Source of the DNA: Pelagibacteraceae bacterium TMED65
GTDB lineage: Bacteria > Pseudomonadota > Alphaproteobacteria > TMED127
Length of the DNA: 14,963 nt
NCBI GenBank assembly: GCA_002167215.1
Contig: NHDS01000032.1
Span: 12,091 to 27,053, forward strand
Direction of reading: 5' to 3'
Both the position numbers and the translations under genes were made by a program. The stretch's first letter is position 1, and each line of letters opens with the position of its first letter. The notes under the pieces were generated by a model, which saw only the letters and a list, made by a program, of their open reading frames with translations, was not told the DNA's origin and ran no database searches. Positions 1 through 7,694 of this stretch are shown in pieces.

Positions 1-485
1 GTGTGAAAAATATTTCCTTTCTTGGTTTTAATTAAAATCGCGTTTGGTTCTGGAATGGAATGCGTCATACAAAAAATTTGAATTGAGAAGGAACCTATTT
101 TCAATTCATTATTATATTTAAGAATTTTAATATCGTAATCTGAAATTCCCTCTGAAATAAATTTGCGCTTCAACACTGATGCAGTAAAAGGTGAAGTATA
201 AATTGGCACTTTACCAATCTTCTCAAAAAGGTAAGGTACTGCACCAATGTGGTCTTCATGAGCATGAGTAAGAATCAAAGCAGATAATTTAATATTTTGT
301 TCGAATAAAAACTCTATATTCGGCATTATTATGTCATAAGCATTTGTATCTCCATTGTTAAATGTTATACCCAAATCAACCATTATCCATTGATTATCTA
401 TATGAAACAAGTTGCAATTCATGCCTATTTCACCAGATCCACCAAGTGGAAGAAAAAGTAAATTTTTAGGTAAATATTTTTTCAT
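1..485 (-). CDS. rnj: Ribonuclease J, N-terminal part (cut by window edge)
   Basis: This is the first 161 codons of a beta-CASP metallo-beta-lactamase nuclease; the rest lies beyond the left edge. RNase J is a cytoplasmic 5'-3' exo- and endoribonuclease acting in mRNA decay and rRNA maturation. Visible motifs are an N-terminal LPLGGSGEIGMN (residues 12-23), the zinc-binding THAHEDHIGAV (73-83, with H74, H76, D78 and H79), and THSIPEPN (141-148), whose His142 is the next metal ligand. HEDH rather than HxHxDH of other lactamase-fold families, together with THSIPE, points to RNase J and not to a generic hydrolase. The ATG at 485-483 overlaps the coaX stop as ATGA, which suggests translational coupling. 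No strong Shine-Dalgarno sequence is visible. A downstream position after nuoN-birA-coaX is the usual alphaproteobacterial arrangement. Function is inferred from family membership; the C-terminal domains cannot be seen. Confidence 0.93.
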   Translation of the reverse strand, partial: MKKYLPKNLLFLPLGGSGEIGMNCNLFHIDNQWIMVDLGITFNNGDTNAYDIIMPNIEFLFEQNIKLSALILTHAHEDHIGAVPYLFEKIGKVPIYTSPFTASVLKRKFISEGISDYDIKILKYNNELKIGSFSIQIFCMTHSIPEPNAILIKTKKGNIFH

Positions 486-1234
486 TCTTGAATTAATAAG
501 TTATTAATTAAAAAGTTTAAACCTTTTGAAATAAAAAATTCGTCTATCTTTATCACATTTTGAAAATAACCTTTAAATAAAGTTGAATTACCACCAGTGA
601 GAATTAATCCAAACTTCACTTTTTGATTTTCTTCAATTTTTTTTACAAGTCCTTGAATCATACAAATATAGCCCCAGAAAAAACCTGACTGAATTGCTTC
701 TAAAGTATTTTTCCCAACAATATTTTTTGTTTTTTGGAATTTAACTAGAGGTAATTTTGCAGTACATTGTTTCAAAGAAAGTAAGGAAAGGTCAATCCCT
801 GGTGTTATAACTCCTCCATCATAAATCCCTTTTTCATTTATAACATCTATTGTAGTAGCAGTCCCAAAGTCAATTATCATTACAGAACTAGAAAACAAAT
901 GTTTTCCGTATATCACATTTATTAATCTATCGTCGCCTATAGATTTCTCATCACTAAGTGTAGTTTTAATATCATATGCTTTAACAAGATTTCTAGCTAA
1001 ATAATAACTTATACCATGATCTTTAAATAATTTTTTAAACAAAATAGTGGATTTTGGAACTACAGAAGAAATAATTGCAAGAAATATATTATCATCTAAA
1101 TCTTTAATATATTTAATGATTTTATTTTTTTCTAAGTTAACTGTACTCACGTTCAAAAACGAAATTTTCTTTTGTTTTTTGAAAGCACAAATCATCACAT
1201 TTGTATTGCCTATGTCTATAGTGATATTAATCAG
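482..1234 (-). CDS. coaX: Type III pantothenate kinase, probable CTG start
   Basis: The enzyme phosphorylates pantothenate with ATP, the first step of coenzyme A synthesis, in the cytoplasm. With the CTG start at 1234-1232 it is 250 residues, normal for the family. Motifs in this numbering are DIGNTN (7-12, ATP phosphate binding), IGDDR (99-103, the family's GxDR motif with the catalytic Asp), IDFGTATTIDV (121-131), GGVITPG (140-146) and TGGN (213-216). The first GTG/ATG pair (1198-1193) would remove the whole DIGNTN motif and give an inactive 238-residue product, so translation must start earlier. The in-frame stop at 1252-1250 leaves only CTG (1234), ATT (1231) or less suitable codons. CTG overlaps the birA TGA as CTGA, has GGAG seven bases upstream, and gives the family-like start MINITIDIGNTN. 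Motif 3 reads GDDR where GADR is common. The stop overlaps the rnj ATG. Identity is strong; the exact start codon is inferred. Confidence 0.93.
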   Translation of the reverse strand: MINITIDIGNTNVMICAFKKQKKISFLNVSTVNLEKNKIIKYIKDLDDNIFLAIISSVVPKSTILFKKLFKDHGISYYLARNLVKAYDIKTTLSDEKSIGDDRLINVIYGKHLFSSSVMIIDFGTATTIDVINEKGIYDGGVITPGIDLSLLSLKQCTAKLPLVKFQKTKNIVGKNTLEAIQSGFFWGYICMIQGLVKKIEENQKVKFGLILTGGNSTLFKGYFQNVIKIDEFFISKGLNFLINNLLIQE

Positions 1235-1956
1235 ATTATTTCTCCGTAATTAATTTTTACTTCTTCATCATGTTTTTGAATCAATAGTTCCCCAGATGAA
1301 TTAATTTCTTTGAAAAACCCATCAATTTTATGATCTCCTAAATTAATGGTAATATTTTTTTTCTTATCAAAAAAAATTGTTGAAAGACTTCTACTAATTT
1401 TTTCAAACTCTATTCTAGAATAATTTTCAAAGAAAGAGTCAAAACATTCAATCAACAGGAAAAAGAAATTTAAAGCGTTATAATTTATTGTCAAATCATT
1501 TATGGAGATCGAAGAAAATTTACTTTGAATAACTTTTGAAATAAAGTTTACACCTATACCAATTACACATTGATTTATTGAACTATTTGAAACATTGGTT
1601 TCAATAAGTACTCCAGCAATTTTTTTTTTATTTATTAGAATATCATTTGGCCACTTGTAGGATATATTTTTATCCACGCCTATTTTATTAAAAGCATTTA
1701 TTAACGAATAGATTGTAAATAAGTTAATCTTTCCAAGATCGTTTACATTGAGTTTTTTTTGAATGGCAAATGAGCAAGTTAAATCACCCTCCTTGCTTAT
1801 CCATTCTCTATTTTTTCTTCCTTTTCCTTTTTCTTGTTTGACTGAAAATAAAGCAATATTTTTATTTTTATTTTGAAGTTTCAAGATTTCTTTAACTTTA
1901 TCATTAGTATTGAGAAGAGATTTAAAAAAATATAAATCAAAATATCTTTCAATCAT
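1231..1956 (-). CDS. birA: Biotin--[acetyl-CoA-carboxylase] ligase, no HTH domain
   Basis: BirA activates biotin with ATP to biotinyl-AMP and attaches it to a lysine of biotin-carboxylase carrier proteins. It has 241 residues. Motifs are the glycine-rich adenylate loop GKGRKNREW (44-52), YKWPNDILI (100-108), KKIAGVLIE (111-119) carrying the biotin-contacting lysine, and GIGVN (133-137). A small C-terminal domain ends INYGEII. The catalytic domain starts almost at the N terminus and there is no helix-turn-helix, so this is a monofunctional class I ligase that should not act as a biotin-operon repressor. The loop has Asn49 where E. coli BirA has Gly in GRGRRGR. The ATG at 1956-1954 lies one base after the nuoN stop, and no strong Shine-Dalgarno sequence is seen. 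A ten-A run on the coding strand (1629-1620) encodes the lysines before IAGV. The final TGA overlaps the coaX start. Confidence 0.95.
   Translation of the reverse strand: MIERYFDLYFFKSLLNTNDKVKEILKLQNKNKNIALFSVKQEKGKGRKNREWISKEGDLTCSFAIQKKLNVNDLGKINLFTIYSLINAFNKIGVDKNISYKWPNDILINKKKIAGVLIETNVSNSSINQCVIGIGVNFISKVIQSKFSSISINDLTINYNALNFFFLLIECFDSFFENYSRIEFEKISRSLSTIFFDKKKNITINLGDHKIDGFFKEINSSGELLIQKHDEEVKINYGEII
1242..1245 (-). promoter_or_regulatory. Ribosome binding site of coaX (GGAG)
   Basis: On the minus strand GGAG lies inside the last codons of birA, with seven bases between it and the CTG at 1234-1232. This is ideal spacing and decides in favour of the CTG as start. The same motif is about 43 bases from the GTG at 1198, too far to serve it. 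The alternative ATT at 1231-1229 would have ten bases of spacing, which is also possible. Confidence 0.7.
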
Positions 1957-1957
1957 A

Positions 1958-3385
1958 TTATTTCACAGCAAACAAAGACAATGTAATTGATGCACATAAA
2001 TTTAGGAAAAATTGAGGGTATAGAACAACAGTCAAATTAAAAAAGGCAAAACCACAGAGCATATATTTGGATTGATTATTATTAATATTGTCTAAATCAT
2101 CAATAGGTTCGTCGAAAAAAATTGATTTTATCAATCTAATATAATAGAACGCTGCTATCACAGAAGTTAAAACTGCAATAATAGCAAGGAAAAAAAGGTT
2201 GTTGTCTATTATTATATTTAAAATAATAAGCTTTCCAATGAAACCGGCAAGTGGAGGAATTCCAGCCATTGAAAAAAGTATGATAGCTAAGCACCCAGCA
2301 ATCATAGGTTGAGATTTGTACAAACCAGAAAGATCTTTTATTGAAGTAACACTAACCTGATCTCTTTGCATATTTAAAATAAAAAGAAACATTCCTAGAT
2401 TCATAGTTACATAAAAAATCAAATAAATACAAATAGAAGTGATACCATCTTCAGAACCTGGAATTAAAGCCATTAAAATAAAACCTATGTGGTTTATGGT
2501 ACTATATGCCATTAATCGTTTCAAATCCGACTGAAGCAAAGCACCCAATGATCCGATTATCATTGAGGTTATAGACAAAATAATTAAAATTTTACCCCAA
2601 TCTACAATTATTTCTCCAAAGGGATAAACTAATAATCTAATAAGAACACCGAAGGCCGCAATCTTAGGAAGCGTAGATAAGAGAGTTGTAACAATTGAAG
2701 GAGCCCCTTGGTACACATCAGGTGTCCACATATGAAATGGGGCTGCAGATATTTTTAAAGAAAGAGAAACTAAAATGAATATCAGACCAACTATTAGCAT
2801 TGTTGGGGTAGAGTAAAGATCAGACATAAATATACTTATATCGTTAAAACTTGTAGATCCAACTAATCCATAGATTAAACTTGTACCGAACAAAAAAATA
2901 CAAGTAGATAAACTTCCAATAATAAAGTATTTCACACCAGCTTCTGAAGAAATAAAGTCTTCTCTACTAAAAGAAACTAGAATATATAAAGAAAGGCTTT
3001 GAAGTTCCATTGACATAAATAATGATAAAAGATCGTTAGAGGAAATCATTAACAACATTCCTACTACTGAAATTAAGAAAATAATAGAGAATTCTGGTCT
3101 TCTGAGAGACTTAGGGTTTTGAACAGTTAAATAAAAAAAAATTATTAAACCAGAACCAATCAGTATGAGTGATTTCAGAAAAGAACCAAATGAATCCACA
3201 ATAAAAAATCCATTAAAAATTATTTGAGAATAAAAAATGTCTTTGAAAATAAGGAATTGTGAAATAAAAATTATAAAAAGTGTTAGATACCCGATTTTTA
3301 AGTAACTATCCTTTTTTAGAAAAGGAGTGATAAATAAAACAAAAACTGAACATATAGCTATAAAAATTTCTGGTATAATTAACAT
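1958..3385 (-). CDS. nuoN: NADH-quinone oxidoreductase subunit N (NuoN)
   Basis: NuoN is one of three antiporter-like proton-pumping subunits of the complex I membrane arm and sits between NuoK/NuoJ and NuoM. It has 475 residues, the usual length, and is hydrophobic throughout with about 14 membrane segments. Conserved points are SMELQSLSLYILVSF (125-139), where Glu127 is the expected membrane-buried glutamate, and KISAAPFHMWTPDVYQGAP (211-229), where Lys211 begins the broken-helix motif of the pump channel. The region near QSDLKRLMAYSTINHIGF is also typical of the family. The sequence MELQ and the motif SAAPFHMWTPDVY separate it from NuoM and NuoL. The ATG at 3385-3383 is preceded by AGAGAACC, a modest binding site, nine bases after the nuoM stop. 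It is the last nuo gene of the operon, and birA follows after one base. Confidence 0.97.
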   Translation of the reverse strand: MLIIPEIFIAICSVFVLFITPFLKKDSYLKIGYLTLFIIFISQFLIFKDIFYSQIIFNGFFIVDSFGSFLKSLILIGSGLIIFFYLTVQNPKSLRRPEFSIIFLISVVGMLLMISSNDLLSLFMSMELQSLSLYILVSFSREDFISSEAGVKYFIIGSLSTCIFLFGTSLIYGLVGSTSFNDISIFMSDLYSTPTMLIVGLIFILVSLSLKISAAPFHMWTPDVYQGAPSIVTTLLSTLPKIAAFGVLIRLLVYPFGEIIVDWGKILIILSITSMIIGSLGALLQSDLKRLMAYSTINHIGFILMALIPGSEDGITSICIYLIFYVTMNLGMFLFILNMQRDQVSVTSIKDLSGLYKSQPMIAGCLAIILFSMAGIPPLAGFIGKLIILNIIIDNNLFFLAIIAVLTSVIAAFYYIRLIKSIFFDEPIDDLDNINNNQSKYMLCGFAFFNLTVVLYPQFFLNLCASITLSLFAVK

Positions 3386-3394
3386 TGGTTCTCT

Positions 3395-4876
3395 TTAAAA
3401 TATTGAAATAGGGTATAACTGTATTATTCTTTCTAATGAAGAGGTTGTAAACCCAAGTATTATTCCTGGTTTAATTCCTATCACAAAAATCAATAACACC
3501 AAAATAACATATACAGAAAGTTCATATAAATTAAGATTATCATTTTTTTTATTTAAATTATCACTCACACTTCCAAGAAAAACTTTTTTATAAAGATTAA
3601 GCATATAAGAAGCAGACAATATAACTCCAGTTGTAGAGAGAAAAGCAACCATTGTATTTTTACTGTAAACGGCAAGTAAAGTTAAATATTCTCCAACAAA
3701 ACCAGAAGTACCAGGTAGCCCTATTGAACCTAGCGTGAAAATTAAAAATAGAACTGAAAAATTAGGTAATTTACTACTTAGTCCTCCAAAAAAACTTATT
3801 TTCTTCGTTTTATATCTGTTGTAAATGCTTCCTATAGAAAAAAATAACGCTGCTGAAATTATTCCATGAGAGATCATTTGAATAATTGCTCCATGTAAAC
3901 CTTGAATATTAGCCGAGAAAATTCCCAAAGTAACAAAACCCATATGAGCAACAGAAGAATATGCAATCAGTTTTTTCATATCTTCCTGTACCAAGGCTAT
4001 ATAAGATGTATAAATTATTGCGACTACTGAAAGAAAATAAATAAATGGAGTAAAGAAAATTGATGCATCAGGTAAAATAGATAGATTAAATCGAATAAAT
4101 CCATAACCTCCAAGTTTTAGCAATATACCCGCCAATATAACGGAGCCCTCTGTTGGTGCTTCAACATGAGCATCTGGTAACCAGGTGTGAAAAGGCCACA
4201 TAGGAATCTTTACAGCAAAAGAAGAAAAGAATGCCAACCATAACCATACTTGAATGTAAAAAGGTAAAGTGTAATCCAATAGCTTTGGGATACTTATTGT
4301 ACCAAACTCTTGATATAAAAAAATTATGGCAATAAGCATTAAAACAGAGCCTAACAAAGTATATAAAAAAAACTTATACGCCGAGTATATACGTCTTTCA
4401 CCTCCCCAAAACCCTATAATCAAATACATAGGTATAAGAATTGATTCAAAGAATATATAAAAGGAAAATAGATCTATGGCACTAAATGTTCCAATTAAAA
4501 ACGATTCCAACAATAGGAAGGAGGCTAAATACATTTTCATATTTTTTTTCGATTGAGGTAATATAAAAATAATGCATATCAAAATTAAAAAAGTTGATAA
4601 TAAAACAAAAGGCATTGATAGACCATCAACGCCTAGCGAGAATCTTAAGCTATCACTATTGAACCATGAAAATGTATTTACGAATTGAAAATGAGGGATT
4701 GATTTATCAAAATTAACTGGTAAATAAAACGATAAAAAGAAATTACTTGTACTAGTCCATAATGCAGATTTCTTTGATTGTTCTGCATTATCATCATTCT
4801 CTGAAGATAAAAAAATGAAAACCAAACCTATTAATGGTAAAATAATTAAAATTGGTAGTATCGGCAAACTAATCAT
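3395..4876 (-). CDS. nuoM: NADH-quinone oxidoreductase subunit M (NuoM)
   Basis: NuoM is an antiporter-like proton-pumping subunit of the complex I membrane arm, between NuoN and NuoL. From the ATG at 4876-4874 it has 493 residues. FFESILIPMYLIIGFWGG (142-159) contains Glu144, matching the essential Glu144 of E. coli NuoM. KIPMWPFHTWLPDAHVEAPT (223-242) carries the pump lysine (Lys223) and the family signature HTWLPDAHVEAP. VQEDMKKLIAYSSVAHMG follows further on. About 14 membrane segments are evident. A TTG one codon earlier (4879-4877) could also start the gene. I chose ATG because it forms the common TGATG stop/start overlap with nuoL and puts the key glutamate at the E. coli position. A small acidic/Asn-rich loop (SDNLNKKNDNLNLY) near the C terminus is lineage-specific filler. 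Confidence 0.97.
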   Translation of the reverse strand: MISLPILPILIILPLIGLVFIFLSSENDDNAEQSKKSALWTSTSNFFLSFYLPVNFDKSIPHFQFVNTFSWFNSDSLRFSLGVDGLSMPFVLLSTFLILICIIFILPQSKKNMKMYLASFLLLESFLIGTFSAIDLFSFYIFFESILIPMYLIIGFWGGERRIYSAYKFFLYTLLGSVLMLIAIIFLYQEFGTISIPKLLDYTLPFYIQVWLWLAFFSSFAVKIPMWPFHTWLPDAHVEAPTEGSVILAGILLKLGGYGFIRFNLSILPDASIFFTPFIYFLSVVAIIYTSYIALVQEDMKKLIAYSSVAHMGFVTLGIFSANIQGLHGAIIQMISHGIISAALFFSIGSIYNRYKTKKISFFGGLSSKLPNFSVLFLIFTLGSIGLPGTSGFVGEYLTLLAVYSKNTMVAFLSTTGVILSASYMLNLYKKVFLGSVSDNLNKKNDNLNLYELSVYVILVLLIFVIGIKPGIILGFTTSSLERIIQLYPISIF

Positions 4877-6798
4877 CAAAAAATATAAATATAAATGCTA
4901 ATAAAAAGCGTCAAACCTATTACAACCGACAATACATAATGATAAAGATAACCTGATTGAAGTCTAGATACTAACAATCCAAATCTTCCAATCATTCTAC
5001 TCATTCCATTTGGCCCTAGGTTATCGATTAAATCAATATCAATAGATTTCCAAAAACCTCGTCCAAGATATAAACTTGGTTTTATAAACATCAGCTCATA
5101 AAGTTCATCTATGTAGCATTTATTGCGAAAGAATAATATTGGAATTTGTAATTTTTGCTTTAAATAATTGGTCTGATTTGGAAATTTAAAATAAACTAAA
5201 AAACTTATGATTATCCCAAGAATAATCATAACTAATGGTAATTTTTTAATAAATTTTGGTATTACACCTAACGTATAGGTTTTATTCAATTCAGAATTAA
5301 CATATATCACATCTGACCACAAATTTTCTAAAAATTGACCAGCAAAGAAATCATGATTATACATACCAAAAAATATTGAAAAAACACCTAGAATTACAAG
5401 CGGTAATACCATTACTGGAGGTGATTCATGAATATGTGCATATACTTTTTCATCAGATAAATTTTTTCTATGAAATACATGAATAATTAATCGAGATGAA
5501 TAGACGGTAGTTAGAAAAACTCCTACCACTCCAATTGTAAAAGCGAATAATTTCATGTTTAGATCTGAAAGATATATAAACTCCAGTATTAAATCTTTGG
5601 AAAAGTAACCACTCAAAAAAGGAATTCCCATCAAGGCTAATGAGCCAATTATCATGGAAACATATGTTAATGGTATTTTATTATATATTCCTCCCATTTT
5701 TTTTATATTTTGCTCATCTGACATTGAATGAATTACGGAACCAGCACTTAAAAATAATAAAGCCTTAAAAAAAGCATGAGAAAGAAGATGAAAATAAGCA
5801 GCAGAATATGCTGAGACACCTATTGCCATAAACATATAACCTAACTGACTGCAAGTAGAATAAGCTATAATTCTTTTTATATCATTTTGAAAAACCGCAA
5901 CACATGATGCAAATATACAAGTAATAGAACCTACAATAAGTATAAAGTTTTTTGAAAAATTAGAAGCTTCAATTAATGGGGACATCACAATAAGTAGAAA
6001 TACTCCTGCTGTAACCATTGTCGCCGCATGAATTAAGGCAGACACTGGGGTTGGGCCTTCCATAGCATCTGGAAGCCAAATATGTAATCCAAATTGAGCA
6101 GATTTGCCCATACAACCAACAAACATTGTCATTACTATAAGTGTAATCGAATGAACCTGAATGCCAAAAAAGTTAAAATACGATTGACTGTGGGAATTAA
6201 CTAACAATAGTATCTCGTTAATATTTATTGTTCCAAATACAATAAATATTGTGAATAAAGATATTAACAAACCAAAGTCTCCTACTCTGTTCGCTATAAA
6301 GGCTTTTATTGATGCTTTATTGGCTTCATCCTTATGACTCCAAAAACCAATTAAAAGATATGATGTTAACCCTACTCCTTCCCAACCAACAAAAAGTTGG
6401 ATCAAATTAGATGAAGAAACTAGGAAAAGCATAAAAAAAGTAAAAAGTCCTAAATAACCCATAAAAATTGTATTTCTTGGATCTTTTTCCATATATCCCA
6501 CTGAATAAACATGGATTATTGTTGAAACGAAATTTACCATTAAAACCATCGAGACAGTTAATAAGTTGTAGTTTACGGACCAGTCAATGTTTAAACTACC
6601 TGAAGAAATCCAGTTAGTTAACATGACTGTATGCTCACCATTAGATTTAAATAAAATTAAAGATATTATTGAAAGTAATGTTGAAATAATCATTAATGAA
6701 CATGAAATAATATTTATAAGATTTTTTTTAAGTATATTGGTTAGAAAAATGCAAAAAAAATAGCTTATGAGCGGAAGAAAGATTGATAATAAAAACAA
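4876..6798 (-). CDS. nuoL: NADH-quinone oxidoreductase subunit L (NuoL), TTG start
   Basis: NuoL is the outermost antiporter-like pump subunit of complex I, and its long lateral helix braces the membrane arm. It has 640 residues. Motifs are LFVGWEGVGLTSYLLIGFW (135-153, Glu140 being the buried glutamate), KASIKAFIANRVGDFG (161-176), and GKSAQFGLHIWLPDAMEGPT (231-250), continuing into PVSALIHAATMVTAG. The C-terminal part (about 530-640), with FRNKCYIDELYE and a final hydrophobic helix, is present, so the lateral helix and last membrane segment appear intact. The start is TTG (6798-6796). An in-frame stop directly upstream (6801-6799) excludes anything longer, the N terminus MFLLSIFLPLISYFF is the expected first helix, and AAGGGA lies seven bases upstream. 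The gene follows nuoK by four bases and its TGA overlaps the nuoM ATG by one base. Confidence 0.97.
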   Translation of the reverse strand: MFLLSIFLPLISYFFCIFLTNILKKNLINIISCSLMIISTLLSIISLILFKSNGEHTVMLTNWISSGSLNIDWSVNYNLLTVSMVLMVNFVSTIIHVYSVGYMEKDPRNTIFMGYLGLFTFFMLFLVSSSNLIQLFVGWEGVGLTSYLLIGFWSHKDEANKASIKAFIANRVGDFGLLISLFTIFIVFGTININEILLLVNSHSQSYFNFFGIQVHSITLIVMTMFVGCMGKSAQFGLHIWLPDAMEGPTPVSALIHAATMVTAGVFLLIVMSPLIEASNFSKNFILIVGSITCIFASCVAVFQNDIKRIIAYSTCSQLGYMFMAIGVSAYSAAYFHLLSHAFFKALLFLSAGSVIHSMSDEQNIKKMGGIYNKIPLTYVSMIIGSLALMGIPFLSGYFSKDLILEFIYLSDLNMKLFAFTIGVVGVFLTTVYSSRLIIHVFHRKNLSDEKVYAHIHESPPVMVLPLVILGVFSIFFGMYNHDFFAGQFLENLWSDVIYVNSELNKTYTLGVIPKFIKKLPLVMIILGIIISFLVYFKFPNQTNYLKQKLQIPILFFRNKCYIDELYELMFIKPSLYLGRGFWKSIDIDLIDNLGPNGMSRMIGRFGLLVSRLQSGYLYHYVLSVVIGLTLFISIYIYIF

Positions 6799-6802
6799 TT
6801 AT

Positions 6803-7105
6803 TTATCCCTTAAGTTTATTAATTGTATCAATGCTAATTGATCCAGACTTTTTAAAAAAAATAGTTAGGATTGCAAGGCCTATAGCTGCTTCAGCTGCTG
6901 CAACTACCAATACAAACAAAGCAAATATTTGACCAAATAGATCATTTAAAGTACTTGAAAATCCAATAAAATTTATGTTTGTAGCCAACAACATTAATTC
7001 GATTGACATTAATATTGAAATTATATTTTTTCTATTTATAAAAATGCCTAAGAAGCCAATTGAAAAAATGATTGAAGATAAAATTAAGTAATTTGAAGAT
7101 GTCAT
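6803..7105 (-). CDS. nuoK: NADH-quinone oxidoreductase subunit K (NuoK)
   Basis: NuoK is a small membrane subunit (homologous to MrpC and mitochondrial ND4L) forming part of the proton path between NuoJ and NuoN. It has 100 residues, the standard length, with three membrane helices. The two functional glutamates are at the canonical positions: Glu36 in [13 protein letters not shown] (34-46) and Glu72 in [14 protein letters not shown] (67-80). The ATG at 7105-7103 lies four bases after the nuoJ stop, and no convincing binding site is seen, so coupling to nuoJ translation is likely. Its last codons hold the nuoL ribosome binding site. Nothing is unusual apart from the AT-rich codon use shared with the neighbours. 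Confidence 0.97.
   Translation of the reverse strand: MTSSNYLILSSIIFSIGFLGIFINRKNIISILMSIELMLLATNINFIGFSSTLNDLFGQIFALFVLVVAAAEAAIGLAILTIFFKKSGSISIDTINKLKG
6806..6811 (-). promoter_or_regulatory. Ribosome binding site of nuoL (AAGGGA)
   Basis: AAGGGA on the minus strand, within the last codons of nuoK, ends seven bases before the TTG at 6798-6796. It supports initiation of nuoL at this TTG, the only usable start compatible with a complete first transmembrane helix. Confidence 0.65.
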
Positions 7106-7109
7106 TGAA

Positions 7110-7694
7110 TCATTTTAGTTTAATTATGTCTTTTTTCTGAATTCTTTTTTGTCTTAAAATACTTTGTGATCTTAAATTAATTCTATCATCTTGAGCCAAA
7201 ACTATGGCACCTATCATCGCAACAAGAAGCAAGAATCCTGAAATTTGAAATATAATGAAGAAATCTGTGTATAGAAACAAACCAAGTGCTTTTGTATTTT
7301 CGTTTCCTTGATTCAGCAACTCATCTATTTTTATACCTGATTCAGTTGGATTAAAAAGTGAGATATCCTTAAATACTATAATTAGCTCAGTTAAAAAAAT
7401 TGAAATTAATAATAAACCCAAAGGAAAGTACCTTAAAAAACCTTCTTTTACCAAAACTTCATTAATGTTAAGCATCATTACAACAAATAAAAATAAAACG
7501 GCTACTGCACCTACATAGACGATGATAAGTGTCATAGCAATAAATTCAGCATCAGATAGTAGGAAAATAACTGCAATGTTAAAAAAAGAAAAAATAAGAA
7601 ATAAAACTGAATGTACCGGGTTTGAAGAAAAAACTACAAAGAAACTTGATAAAATAGTAACCGTTGAAAAAATATAGAAAATTAATTCGGTCAT
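7110..7694 (-). CDS. nuoJ: NADH-quinone oxidoreductase subunit J (NuoJ)
   Basis: NuoJ (ND6 homologue) is a five-helix membrane subunit at the junction of the quinone site and the pump modules. It has 194 residues. [21 protein letters not shown] (about 24-44) is the second helix. [21 protein letters not shown] (48-68) is the highly conserved third helix, with the Tyr-Val-Gly (60-62) at its flexible pi-bulge region. A soluble loop with charged residues follows around 107-140, then a last helix and a basic tail ([14 protein letters not shown]), fitting cytoplasmic orientation. The ATG at 7694-7692 overlaps the nuoI stop as ATGA. The loop and tail are poorly conserved in the family, but the N-terminal half leaves no doubt. 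Confidence 0.96.
   Translation of the reverse strand: MTELIFYIFSTVTILSSFFVVFSSNPVHSVLFLIFSFFNIAVIFLLSDAEFIAMTLIIVYVGAVAVLFLFVVMMLNINEVLVKEGFLRYFPLGLLLISIFLTELIIVFKDISLFNPTESGIKIDELLNQGNENTKALGLFLYTDFFIIFQISGFLLLVAMIGAIVLAQDDRINLRSQSILRQKRIQKKDIIKLK

Noticed and set aside
482..1198. coaX starting at GTG 1198 (238 residues)
   Set aside because: It removes DIGNTN, the ATP-binding motif encoded in frame just upstream, and has no ribosome binding site at useful distance.
1190..1260. Frameshift or pseudogene at the birA/coaX junction
   Set aside because: Both reading frames are intact through their conserved motifs; only the start codon of coaX is unusual, so no indel is needed to explain it.
4877..4879. 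TTG as start of nuoM
   Set aside because: The ATG one codon later forms a TGATG overlap with nuoL and places the essential glutamate at the usual position 144. TTG remains possible but adds only one residue.
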